From: Microbacterium sp. CSI-V
GTDB taxonomy: Bacteria > Actinomycetota > Actinomycetes > Actinomycetales > Microbacteriaceae
Direction of reading: 5' to 3'
Length of the DNA stretch: 64,000 nt
NCBI RefSeq assembly: GCF_001984105.1
Contig: NZ_MTQM01000008.1
Span: 310,001 to 374,000 of the forward strand
Shown: piece after piece, positions 25,949-33,987 of the stretch
How the letters are laid out: every line of letters starts with the position of its first letter
Position numbering within the stretch: the stretch's first letter is position 1
Position numbers and translations under genes: made by a program
The notes under the pieces: generated by a model
Told to the model about the DNA's origin: nothing
Databases searched by the model: none
The model's input: only the letters and a program-made list of their open reading frames with translations

Positions 25949-27226
25949 CTAACCCCGCTCCGCCCCCAGCCCCAGCACCGCCTCGGCGAGTGCCCGGATC
26001 CCCGCCGAGACGTCGGCGCCGGAGACGGCCTCGTCGGGGTGGTGACTGATCCCGTCGGGGTTGCGGAGGAACAGCATCCCCACCCCGGTGATGGCCCCGA
26101 TCGCCATCGCGTCGTGACCGGCGCGACTGAACAAGGTCGGGGCCTCACCGCCGATTCCCGCCCGCACCACGTCCTGGAGCAGCGGCTCGCAGAACACGGC
26201 CGGCGCGGAGTGCACCTCGCGCGACCGCCAGCGGAGGCCGCGGCGGCCCATGATGGCATCCAGTTCCGCGGAGATCTCGGACCACGTGTGGTCGCGGGTC
26301 TCGTCGAACTCGCCGCGCAGGTCGAGCGAGAACACCGCCTCGCCGGGCACGACGTTCACCGCCCCCGGGAACGCCTCGAGCTGACCCACCGTGCCGACGA
26401 TGTGGTGCTCAGCTCTGCAGATTCGCTCCACCGCGAGCGCCGCCTCGCTCGCGCCGAGCAGCGCGTCGCGGCGCATGTCGTACGGCGTTCCGCCGGCGTG
26501 CCGGGCCTCGCCCTCGACCACGAGCTGGAACCGCCGCGCCGACGCGATCGACGACACCGCCGCGAGCGGCAGCCCCGCGCGGTCGAGCTCGGGCCCCTGC
26601 TCGATGTGCGCCTCCAGGTACCCGACCAGTTCTTCGGGCTTGCGCGCGGCCTCGCCGACGCGGCCCGGGTCGAGGCCGAACTCGCGGAACGCCTGCCGCA
26701 GCGTCGAGCCGTCGGCATCCGTCAGATCCCACCAAGACGGGTCCCACTGCCCGGCCACGGCCGACGACCCGAGGAGCGCCTTGCCGAAGCGCGTGCCCTC
26801 CTCGTCCGAGAACGCGATCACCTCGAGCGCGAACGGGAACGGACTGGATGCCATGCCCTCGTCGTCCACGCGGCGCACCAGCCGCACCACCTCGAGCGCC
26901 ATCAGCACACCCACGATGCCGTCGAAGCGCCCGGCATCCGGCACCGTATCGAGGTGCGACCCCATCAACAGGGCCGGGGCGTCGCGGGCGCCGGCGGGGG
27001 CGAGGCGACCGACCTGATTGCCGGCGGCGTCCTGGCGGGTCGACATGCCGAGCTCGCGCATCCACTCGGCGGCGAGCCGGTTCACGCGCGCGTGCTCGGG
27101 CGACAGGTACACGCGCTCGATGCTGCCGGGGGTCGCGGTGACGCGGGCGAGCTCCTCGCAGCGCCCCATCACGCGGCGCGCGGCCGACGCGATGCGCTCG
27201 GGCGCGACCTGGAGCCGCGTCTTCAT
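25949..27226 (-). CDS. allC: Allantoate amidohydrolase (M20 family)
   Basis: 425-aa binuclear metallohydrolase of the AllC/HyuC group: GSHLDTVPDAGRFDGIVG (metal His/Asp) near 90, FSDEEGTRFG (catalytic Glu), HIEQGPELDRAG, and a late His in GISHHPDEAVS. The dimerisation domain lies in the middle. AllC releases CO2 and ammonia from allantoate to give ureidoglycine; N-carbamoyl-amino-acid hydrolase is the sequence-level alternative, but the pathway context decides. The start overlaps the stop of the aminotransferase by four bases. It ends with two TAG codons in a row. Confidence 0.87.
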   Translation of the reverse strand: MKTRLQVAPERIASAARRVMGRCEELARVTATPGSIERVYLSPEHARVNRLAAEWMRELGMSTRQDAAGNQVGRLAPAGARDAPALLMGSHLDTVPDAGRFDGIVGVLMALEVVRLVRRVDDEGMASSPFPFALEVIAFSDEEGTRFGKALLGSSAVAGQWDPSWWDLTDADGSTLRQAFREFGLDPGRVGEAARKPEELVGYLEAHIEQGPELDRAGLPLAAVSSIASARRFQLVVEGEARHAGGTPYDMRRDALLGASEAALAVERICRAEHHIVGTVGQLEAFPGAVNVVPGEAVFSLDLRGEFDETRDHTWSEISAELDAIMGRRGLRWRSREVHSAPAVFCEPLLQDVVRAGIGGEAPTLFSRAGHDAMAIGAITGVGMLFLRNPDGISHHPDEAVSGADVSAGIRALAEAVLGLGAERG

Positions 27227-28452
27227 CCGGCCGCCCCGTACACGCCCTGCGCGGCCTCGACGCCACCGCCCGCGGCGACCGCCGCGCCGTGGCGGCGCAG
27301 CACCGTCTCGAGGGCGGCGAGCGTGGTGAGCACGGCGTCCTTCCGGGCGTTGTAGCCCATCGTGCCGATGCGCCAGACGCGGCCGTGCAGCGGACCGAAC
27401 GACGTGCCGATCTCGATCCCGAAGTCGTTCAGCAGCTCGGCGCGCACGGCGTCGCCGACGACGGCATCCGGGATCTCCATTGCCACGACGTTCGTCATCT
27501 TGTGCGCGACGTCGCCGAAGACGGTGAGCCCGAGGCCCTCGACACCGGCGAGCATCGCGTCGCCGTGCAGCTGGTGCCGCGCGATCACGGCATCCCGTCC
27601 CTCGAGGAGCAGCACGCGCGCGCACTCCCGCGCGCCGTAGAGCATCGTGGTCGCCTCGGTGTGGTGGTTCAGGCGCCGCGGACCCCAGTAATCCAGGATC
27701 ATCGCCAGGTCGAAGTAGTTCGAGCGGATGAAGTCGGATGCCACGGCATCCCCCTCTTCCCGGATCCCCGCCTCGACTCGGGCACGCGACCGCACGACCT
27801 CGACGGCGCGGTCGGACAGGCTGATCGGCGCCGAGCCGGAGGGTCCGCCGAGGCACTTCTGCAGGCCCGCGGTCGCGGCATCCAGGCCCCAGGCATCCAT
27901 CTCGAACGGGTTGCCGCCGAGCGAAGCCGTGGCATCGGTGTAGAACAAAGCGCCGTGGGCGCGGCAGATCTCGCCGATCTCGTCGAGCGGCTGCAGCATC
28001 GTGGTCGACGTGTCGCCCTGCACGCACGCGACGAGGTGCGGCTTCACCCGCACGATCGCCTCGCGGATCGTCGAGACCGGGAAGACCTCTCCCCAGGGCA
28101 CCTCGATCGTGTGCACCTCGGCGAGCGCACGCTCGGCGATCTCGGCGAGGAGGTGCCCGAAGCGGCCGAAGACAGGTACGAGCACGCGATCGCCGGGGCG
28201 GATGAGCGACACCATGGCCGCCTCGATGCCGGCGCGGCTCGTGCCGTCGATGAGCAGGGTTGCGTCGTTGGCGGTGCCCCAGACCTGCCGGTAGAGATCC
28301 TGCGTCTCGTTCATGGTGGCGGTCATGAACGGGTCGTACTGGCCGACGAGCGGGGCGCCCATCGCGCGCAGCACGCTCGGGTACGCCGAGATGGGGCCGG
28401 GGCCCATCAGCAGGCGCGCGGGCGGGTCGATCGGGCCGGGAAGGTGGGTCAT
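27223..28452 (-). CDS. pucG: (S)-ureidoglycine-glyoxylate aminotransferase (PucG type)
   Basis: 409-aa class-V PLP aminotransferase: LLMGPGPISAYPSVLRAM at the start, SRAGIEAAMVSLI, FYTDATASLGGNPF (PLP Asp) and AGLQKCLGGPSG with the PLP lysine K199. In purine pathways PucG moves the amino group of ureidoglycine to glyoxylate, giving oxalurate and glycine; alanine-glyoxylate transaminases look similar. Overlap with allC, whose product is its substrate, supports PucG. ATG 28452 follows GGAGCCAAG. Confidence 0.85.
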   Translation of the reverse strand: MTHLPGPIDPPARLLMGPGPISAYPSVLRAMGAPLVGQYDPFMTATMNETQDLYRQVWGTANDATLLIDGTSRAGIEAAMVSLIRPGDRVLVPVFGRFGHLLAEIAERALAEVHTIEVPWGEVFPVSTIREAIVRVKPHLVACVQGDTSTTMLQPLDEIGEICRAHGALFYTDATASLGGNPFEMDAWGLDAATAGLQKCLGGPSGSAPISLSDRAVEVVRSRARVEAGIREEGDAVASDFIRSNYFDLAMILDYWGPRRLNHHTEATTMLYGARECARVLLLEGRDAVIARHQLHGDAMLAGVEGLGLTVFGDVAHKMTNVVAMEIPDAVVGDAVRAELLNDFGIEIGTSFGPLHGRVWRIGTMGYNARKDAVLTTLAALETVLRRHGAAVAAGGGVEAAQGVYGAAG

Positions 28453-28597
28453 CTTGGCTCCGTGGTGCGGGGGTGTGACGTGGGGATACGTGGGGTGGCG
28501 TGCCGGGCTCCGGAGATTCGGGCCCTTCGAGGCTGTGGGTGGCTGGGGATTCGCGCGGGGCGGCGTTCTGTCCGGAGCGCGGCACACACGGCGCGGG

Positions 28598-30220
28598 TCA
28601 TCGGCCGGCCTCCGCACCGACCAGCGCCGCGAGGCGCCGGGCCAGACGCACGAGCGCGATGTCGGTGCCGGCGCGCGACACGAGGCACACGCCGACGGGG
28701 GCGCCGGCGACCGTCAGCAGCGGCACCGAGATCGCGGGGAGACCCGCGGCCGCCGCGGGGGCGGTCATGCGGAGGGTCGCCGCGCGGACGGCATCCACGT
28801 CCGCCGTGCGTAGCGGGGCGGGGCCGGGAACGGTCGGGAAGATCAGCACGGCACCGTCGACGAGCTCGGCCAGGTGCGCGGCGATCGACTCGAGGTCGAC
28901 GCGCGCGGCGGCCTCCTCGGCGGCGGTGATCTGTGACGCGGCGCGGAAGCGCTCGGCGACCGCCGGACCCACCGCCCCGGGGTGCGCGCGCAGCCACTCG
29001 CCGTCGTTGCGCCAGGCCTCGGCACCCTGGACCGTACGGAACGCGGTGAAGGTGGCATCCAGGTCTCCGGAATGCACGGCGCGGAACGGAGGCGGATCGT
29101 CGGATGCCGCGAGCGCGGCGAGCATCCGAGAGAAGGCTTCGCGGGTCGCCGGTTCGACGCAGTCGAGGATCTCCTCGGGCACGAGGAAGCGCCACGGGAG
29201 GTCGTCGCCGGAGGCGCCGTAGACGTTCTCGGTCGAGGCCGAGCCGTCGTAGCTCAGGCACCAGTCGGCGACGCGGTGGAGGGTCTCGCCGTCGCGGGTG
29301 AGCCAGCCGACCGTGTCGAACGACTGCGCGAGCGGCAGCATGCCCTGCCGCGGCACGAGGTCGTGCGTCGTGCGGAGGCCCCAGAGGCCCTGGTACGACG
29401 CGGGCACGCGGATGGACCCGGCCGTGTCGGTCGCGAGACCGATGTCGGCATGCCCGAGGGCGACGGCGGATGCCGGTCCGCTCGACGAACCGCCGGGGAG
29501 GGCGCCCACGACGGCACCGTTCGGCGGAGTTCCGTAGTGCACGTTGTCGCCCGCGATCGAGTACGCGAACTCATCGGTGCGGGCGATGCCGCGGAGTGAC
29601 GCTCCCGCACGGAGCAGGTCGGCGACGGCCGGGGCGGTGGCCTTCTCGGGGCGGGCCTCCTCGAGGAACGTGGGGTTGCCCGCACCGATGCGGAAGCCCG
29701 CGATCGCGAACAGATCCTTCACGGCGACAGTGAGGCCCTCGAGCGGACCCTCCCACGCGCCCTGCTGGAACGGGTCGCCGACGCTGCGCCAGATCGTGCG
29801 GTCGAGGGCGGGCGTGCGCGGGGTCACGTGCGCCGCGACGATGCGCCAGCGCCCGTCGATCCGCTGCCACACCTGCGTCTGCAGCCCCCGCCCGCCGCCG
29901 CGGAACGCCGAGACGGACACGAGGAGCGCGACGTCGCCGTCGGTGCTTTCCTCCGGAGATCCGGATGCCACGGCCTCCCCGCCGCGAGCGAGCGGACGGT
30001 AGTGCACCTCGGCGATCTCTCGCGGGGGAACGCCGCCGCGGAGCGCCCGGAACCCGCTGATCGCGTCGTGTCCGACGAGGAGGCCGCCACCGTCGCCGCG
30101 CAGCGTGTCCTCACCCGGCGCGAAGAACGCGTCGAGCGCGTCGAGGTCGTTCGCGACGATCGCCCGCTCGTACGCGTCGAACGCCTCACGCAGGTCGCCC
30201 GGGATCGTGGCATCCGTCAC
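28598..30220 (-). CDS. Amidase fused to an N-terminal HpxZ/AtzH-like domain
   Basis: 540 aa. Residues 1-135 form a SnoaL/NTF2-like domain of the DUF3225 type (FDAYERAIVANDLDALDAFF, VWQRIDGRWRIVAAHVTPR). Residues 140-540 are an amidase-signature enzyme with the Ser-cisSer-Lys triad K168 (VAVKDLF), S245 (GGSSSG) and S269 (TAGSIRVPAS). In Klebsiella-type hpx clusters the DUF3225 protein (HpxZ) and the AtzE-like amidase (HpxY) are separate genes linked to oxalurate breakdown; here they are one chain. The GTG start has AGGAGG eight bases upstream. Likely substrate: oxalurate or a related urea/amide in this pathway (inference). Confidence 0.82.
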   Translation of the reverse strand: MTDATIPGDLREAFDAYERAIVANDLDALDAFFAPGEDTLRGDGGGLLVGHDAISGFRALRGGVPPREIAEVHYRPLARGGEAVASGSPEESTDGDVALLVSVSAFRGGGRGLQTQVWQRIDGRWRIVAAHVTPRTPALDRTIWRSVGDPFQQGAWEGPLEGLTVAVKDLFAIAGFRIGAGNPTFLEEARPEKATAPAVADLLRAGASLRGIARTDEFAYSIAGDNVHYGTPPNGAVVGALPGGSSSGPASAVALGHADIGLATDTAGSIRVPASYQGLWGLRTTHDLVPRQGMLPLAQSFDTVGWLTRDGETLHRVADWCLSYDGSASTENVYGASGDDLPWRFLVPEEILDCVEPATREAFSRMLAALAASDDPPPFRAVHSGDLDATFTAFRTVQGAEAWRNDGEWLRAHPGAVGPAVAERFRAASQITAAEEAAARVDLESIAAHLAELVDGAVLIFPTVPGPAPLRTADVDAVRAATLRMTAPAAAAGLPAISVPLLTVAGAPVGVCLVSRAGTDIALVRLARRLAALVGAEAGR

Positions 30221-30408
30221 TGTCGGCCCCTCCTGGGTGCGTCGTCGAACGTTGAGTGTCCAAGACACGCGGATGCTCGCGTGACCCATCCGCGTGTCTT
30301 GGACACTGAACCATCACTGGCGGCGCGGCGCGGAACCGTGCCGGGGGCGGCACCGGCGGCGTCCGCGGCCTCGGCGCGAGCGAGTGCGGCGGCGAGCGCG
30401 GGGGTCAT
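30217..30408 (-). CDS. Possible 63-aa leader ORF upstream of the fused amidase
   Basis: An ATG at 30408 with GAGGG upstream opens a 63-codon frame, starting MTPALAAALARAEAADAAGA, whose TGA overlaps the amidase GTG as GTGA. Its second half is simply the translation of a GTGTCCAAGACAC palindrome. The position matches that of the small HpxX/AtzG subunit, but the sequence does not resemble it. It may be a coupling leader or chance. Confidence 0.25.
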   Translation of the reverse strand: MTPALAAALARAEAADAAGAAPGTVPRRAASDGSVSKTRGWVTRASACLGHSTFDDAPRRGRQ

Positions 30409-30622
30409 GCGGCATCTCCCTCGGGGGTTGCGGGGGCCGCGGGGGTTGCGGCGGCTCGCGTTGAGTGTCCAGAACACGCGGATGCCACAGCGCGCGGTCG
30501 GCGTGTCTTGGACACTGAACCCGGGGCACCACCCACCGCGCGCCGCCCAGCAGCGTCACCTGGAGTTGAGTGTCCAGAACACGCGGATGCCACGGCGCGC
30601 GATCGGCGTGTCTTGGACACTG
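30254..30622. repeat. Three GTGTCCAAGACAC-family palindromes (copies 2-4)
   Basis: Copies at 30254-30308, 30463-30517 and 30568-30622. Copies 3 and 4 have a left arm GTGTCCAGAACACGC against a right arm GCGTGTCTTGGACAC, so they share two arm mismatches and look like recent sister copies. They occupy the 426-bp space between the formamidase-family stop and the amidase start, which otherwise holds only the doubtful 63-codon frame. Confidence 0.85.
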
Positions 30623-30646
30623 AACTGGTGGCGACGGGAGCGAGAC

Positions 30647-31786
30647 TCATGCGGCGCCCCCGGGCTCCCCGTCGGCACCCAGCGCCACCGGCTCCACCGC
30701 GGCCACCCCGGCGAAGTCCGCCTCGCGGATGCGGGCGTGCACGCCGGACACGATGTCGACGACCTGCGAGATGTCGAAGTCGGTCGCGGCGCTGAGGTAC
30801 GCGTACGCGAGGTGCTCGTCCATGCCCCAGCGGCCCCCGATCAGCGACAGCGACGCGCGGACGCAGGCGCGCATCGCTGCATCCAGGTCGGGGTCCATGC
30901 CGGTCGGCACGAGGTACTCGGGCGTCCGGACGAGCGGGCCGGTGACGTGTCCGAACGCTGCGCGGGCGGCATCCGCGGGGATCACCTCGAAGCGCAGCGT
31001 CGCCCGGAGCGAGGCCTCGAGCGCGGTGAGCGCGACCTCGCCGTCGCCCTGCGCGAAGTGCGGGTCGCCGACGTACGCGAGCGCCCCCTCGACCTGCACC
31101 GGGAGGAACAGCGTCGTCCCCTCGACGAGCAGGTTGATGTCGATGTTGCCGCCGTGGGTTCCGGGCGGAACCGAGTGCGGGCGCTCGTGCCCGGCGACCG
31201 CGACGCCCATGGTTCCGAGGAACGGCGCGAGCGGGAACGCCACCACCGGCTCGCCGCCCTCGGCGACGGGGAGCGTGCCGTGCAGGACGCCGTCCCGCTC
31301 GCTGACCGACGCGAAAACGCTGACGTTGTGTTCTCCGCGGGGCAGTTCGCCCACGAGCGCGCCCTTGCCGTGGCGGTTCGAGATCACGCCGTACGGCACG
31401 CGCGGTGCGAGCGCCTCGACGGTGATCTTCAGCAGATCGCCGGGGTGCGCGCCGCGCACGTGCACGGGACCGACGACGACGTGCGGACCGTCCGCCATCA
31501 CGTCACGCGAAACGGATGCCGCGATCTCGATCGCGTCGTCCAGCACCTGCTCGGGCGCAACACCGTGCGCCGCGAAGTACGCCGCCGGGTCTTTGCCCTG
31601 GTCGTCGAGGATGCCCTCGTGGCTCACGGTGTCGAACGTCACGGTCTCGCCCGACGCGATCTCGAGCACCGCGGCATCGGCCGCGCACGGGAGGCGTCCC
31701 CACAGCACCGTTCGGGGCGTCGCCGCGACGTAGTGGTCGCCGGGGATCGCGCCCGCGCCGGGCTGCAGGATCGGGACGGCGCTCAC
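30647..31786 (-). CDS. Acetamidase/formamidase family protein
   Basis: 379-aa FmdA/AmdA-fold enzyme: ETVTFDTVSHEGILDDQGKDP near 50, VGPVHVRGAHPGDLLKI, GTHGGNIDINLLVEGTTLFLPVQVEGALAYVGDPHFAQGDGE (the family hallmark with metal ligands), and RWGMDEHLAYAYLSAATDFDISQVVD. Members hydrolyse formamide, acetamide or related small amides to ammonia. In this operon it may handle an amide released from oxalurate or formamide from purine carbon, which is inferred. The GTG start overlaps the allantoinase stop as GTGA. Confidence 0.85.
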   Translation of the reverse strand: MSAVPILQPGAGAIPGDHYVAATPRTVLWGRLPCAADAAVLEIASGETVTFDTVSHEGILDDQGKDPAAYFAAHGVAPEQVLDDAIEIAASVSRDVMADGPHVVVGPVHVRGAHPGDLLKITVEALAPRVPYGVISNRHGKGALVGELPRGEHNVSVFASVSERDGVLHGTLPVAEGGEPVVAFPLAPFLGTMGVAVAGHERPHSVPPGTHGGNIDINLLVEGTTLFLPVQVEGALAYVGDPHFAQGDGEVALTALEASLRATLRFEVIPADAARAAFGHVTGPLVRTPEYLVPTGMDPDLDAAMRACVRASLSLIGGRWGMDEHLAYAYLSAATDFDISQVVDIVSGVHARIREADFAGVAAVEPVALGADGEPGGAA

Positions 31787-33111
31787 GCCTCGACCACCGT
31801 GGTCACGAGCTCGCGCCCCGAGCGGAGTGTCACCGGTTCACCGCGGCGGAACACCGACTCACCGCGCAGCCACGTCTCGCGCACGACGCCGGCGAGCGTC
31901 TGCCCGTGCCACGGCGAGACGGGGTTGCGGTATTCGAGGGCGGCGGCATCCACGACGAATTCCTCGTCGGGAGCGAACGCCACCAGATGCGCCGGTGCGC
32001 CGGTGGCGATGACGCCGAGGCCCCCGAGTCCGGCGATCCGCGCGGGTCCGGTGGTCAGGAGCGGCAGAAAGTCTTCGAGCGGGATGCCACGCCCCCGCGC
32101 CGCGGTATGGACCGACGACAGTCCGGTCTGGAGGCCCGCGATCCCGCCCCAGGCCAGGCCGAAGTCGGGGTTGGACTTCAACTCCACCGTCGCGGGCGAG
32201 TGGTCGCTGACGATGGCGTCGATGGTGCCGTCGACCACCCCGGCCCACAGCAGGTCGCGGTTCGCGGCTCCCCGGATCGGCGGGCAGCACTTGAACGCCG
32301 CGGCTCCGTCGGGCACCTCGGCGGCGTCCAGCGTGAGGTAGTGCGGGCACGTCTCGACGGTCAGGCGCACGCCCTCGGCCTTCGCGGCACGGACGTCGTC
32401 CAGCGCCTCGCCGTCGGACACGTGCACGATGTGCGCGCGGGCACCCGTGCGGCGGGCCGCCTCGATCACCCGACCGATCGCCGTGCGCTCGCTCATCGGC
32501 GGGCGGCTGGCCTCGAAGTCGGCGTAGTGCGGGCCGAGGGCGCCGTCGGCGTGCAGATGCGCGGGGTCTTCGGCGTGCACGATCAGCAGCCCGTCGAACT
32601 CCGCGAGCTCGGCGAGGCAGGCCTCGAGCTGCACGCCATCCAGGTGTCCGAACTCGTCGATCCCGCTCGGCGACAGGAAGCACTTCACCCCCACCACACC
32701 GGCATCCGTCAGCGCGCGCAGCGAGCCGAGGTTCTCGGGGACGGCTCCTCCCCAGTAGGCCACGTCGACCGCGAGCTTTCCGACGGCGGCTGCGCGCTTG
32801 GCATCCAGGGCTTCGGGGGTCGTGGTGACCGGCGAGCTGTTCAGCGGCATGTCGACGACGGTCGTCACTCCCCCGGCCGCGGCGGCCGCGGTGCCGGTGG
32901 CGAAGCCCTCCCACTCGGTGCGGCCGGGCTCGTCGAGGTGCACGTGCGAGTCGACGAGGCCGGGCAGCAGCACGGCGTCGTCGGGCAGCACGCGGTCGGC
33001 CATCGGATCGAAGACGGTCACGGCCGCGATACGGCCCTCATCGATCACGACGGTCGCGGGGACGAAGCGCCCGTCCACGAACGTGCGCCGGGCCGAGATC
33101 CTGGTGCTCAT
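31783..33111 (-). CDS. allB: Allantoinase
   Basis: 442-aa cyclic amidohydrolase. The motif VDSHVHLDEPGRTEWEGF followed by GGVTTVVDMPLNSSP is the allantoinase signature, as opposed to hydantoinase. The carboxylated metal-bridging lysine is K143 (GVKCFLSPSG), with later His ligands in IVHAED and HIVHVSD and the metal Asp in SDHSPAT. It opens allantoin to allantoate. ATG 33111 is chosen because the protein starts there and a purine-type operator lies 24 bp upstream; it leads an operon with the formamidase-family gene and probably the genes beyond. Confidence 0.92.
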   Translation of the reverse strand: MSTRISARRTFVDGRFVPATVVIDEGRIAAVTVFDPMADRVLPDDAVLLPGLVDSHVHLDEPGRTEWEGFATGTAAAAAGGVTTVVDMPLNSSPVTTTPEALDAKRAAAVGKLAVDVAYWGGAVPENLGSLRALTDAGVVGVKCFLSPSGIDEFGHLDGVQLEACLAELAEFDGLLIVHAEDPAHLHADGALGPHYADFEASRPPMSERTAIGRVIEAARRTGARAHIVHVSDGEALDDVRAAKAEGVRLTVETCPHYLTLDAAEVPDGAAAFKCCPPIRGAANRDLLWAGVVDGTIDAIVSDHSPATVELKSNPDFGLAWGGIAGLQTGLSSVHTAARGRGIPLEDFLPLLTTGPARIAGLGGLGVIATGAPAHLVAFAPDEEFVVDAAALEYRNPVSPWHGQTLAGVVRETWLRGESVFRRGEPVTLRSGRELVTTVVEA

Positions 33112-33134
33112 GCCGATCACGCTAAAGGCCCCGC

Positions 33135-33162
33135 GTTTCGCCGATGTAACCGTCATCAACAT
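33135..33162 (-). promoter_or_regulatory. Purine-regulon site upstream of allB
   Basis: On the minus strand GTTAC-ATCGGC-GAAAC (33150 to 33135) is an exact GTnAC-N6-GAAAC match. It overlaps ATGTT-N9-TACAT (33162 to 33144). Outer arms TTTCGC and GCGAAA (near 33171) add a further inverted repeat. It lies in the 51-bp gap between the racemase stop and allB, so allB has its own promoter despite being downstream of same-strand genes. Confidence 0.65.
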
Positions 33163-33987
33163 TCACGCGAAAACTCGGGCTGGGGAGGAGGGGTGCGGCT
33201 CCGGGTTCGGGGCGTGATCGTCCGTTTGGGGCACGGCATCCCCCGCCCCAAACGGAAATTCGCGCCCCGAACGGGCACCGGTGACGCCCCGCACCGGAGG
33301 CGCCGCGTACTCGTCGCGCTTGCTCGTGCCGAGGCCCATGCGGACCATCCCGGATGCCAGTCCCACCGCGGCCGCGACCCCGTCGACGACCGGCACGCCC
33401 ACGCGGGCCGTGAGTTCGGCGCAGAGGTCGGCCATACCGGCGCAGCCCAGCACGATGACATCCGCACCCCCGGACGCCGCGTCGGCCGCGAAGCGTTCGA
33501 TGATCGCGACGGCGTCCGACCCGGTGTCCTCGAGATCGAGGACCGGGATGCCCGTCGCCGCCAGCGACACGCACGCGCGCTCCATGCCGTACCGGCCGAC
33601 GAGGTCGCGGGCCCGGCCGAGAGTGCGGCTCAGGGTCGTGACGACGCCGAAGTGCCGTCCCGACACCGCGGCCAGGTGCATCGCGGCCTCGGCGATCCCG
33701 ACGACCGGGGCGTCGACCAGCTCGCGCGCCGCGTCGAGTCCCGGGTCGCCGAAGCACGCGATGACGTAGGCGTCGGCGGGGGCGGGACCGTCGCGGTCGG
33801 CCGTGACGAACTCGACGACCGCGACCGCGGCCGCGACCTCGTCGACGTGGCTCTCGATGGCCGAGGCCCCGACCGCGGGGCACACCGCATCGACGATCAC
33901 GTCGGGCCCCGCCACCCCCCGGGCGGCATCCGCGATCTTCGCGGTCATCGCCCGGGAGGTGTTGGGGTTGATGAGCAGGATCCTCAC
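33163..33987 (-). CDS. hpxA: Allantoin/hydantoin racemase (Asp/Glu racemase family)
   Basis: 274 aa. The hydantoin/Asp-Glu racemase fold begins ILLINPNTSRAMTAKIADAA, with catalytic cysteines in VIACFGDPGLDAA (first half) and VIVLGCAGMADL (second half). In purine clusters this family interconverts allantoin enantiomers so that allantoinase can use both. The GTG start overlaps the permease stop as GTGA. The last 30 residues after GTSKRDEYA are encoded by a palindrome (33222-33255) and look like an accidental extension; family members usually end near 240-250. Confidence 0.85.
   Translation of the reverse strand: MRILLINPNTSRAMTAKIADAARGVAGPDVIVDAVCPAVGASAIESHVDEVAAAVAVVEFVTADRDGPAPADAYVIACFGDPGLDAARELVDAPVVGIAEAAMHLAAVSGRHFGVVTTLSRTLGRARDLVGRYGMERACVSLAATGIPVLDLEDTGSDAVAIIERFAADAASGGADVIVLGCAGMADLCAELTARVGVPVVDGVAAAVGLASGMVRMGLGTSKRDEYAAPPVRGVTGARSGREFPFGAGDAVPQTDDHAPNPEPHPSSPARVFA
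33222..33255. repeat. Palindrome inside the 3' end of the racemase gene
   Basis: CCGTTTGGGGC pairs exactly with GCCCCAAACGG across a 12-base loop. It is translated as part of the racemase C-terminus. It resembles the GGGGCG/CGCCCC hairpin at 36490-36524. Confidence 0.7.

Noticed and set aside
30217..30408. The 63-codon frame as an HpxX/AtzG small subunit
   Set aside because: Its sequence does not resemble that family; its second half is a translated palindrome.
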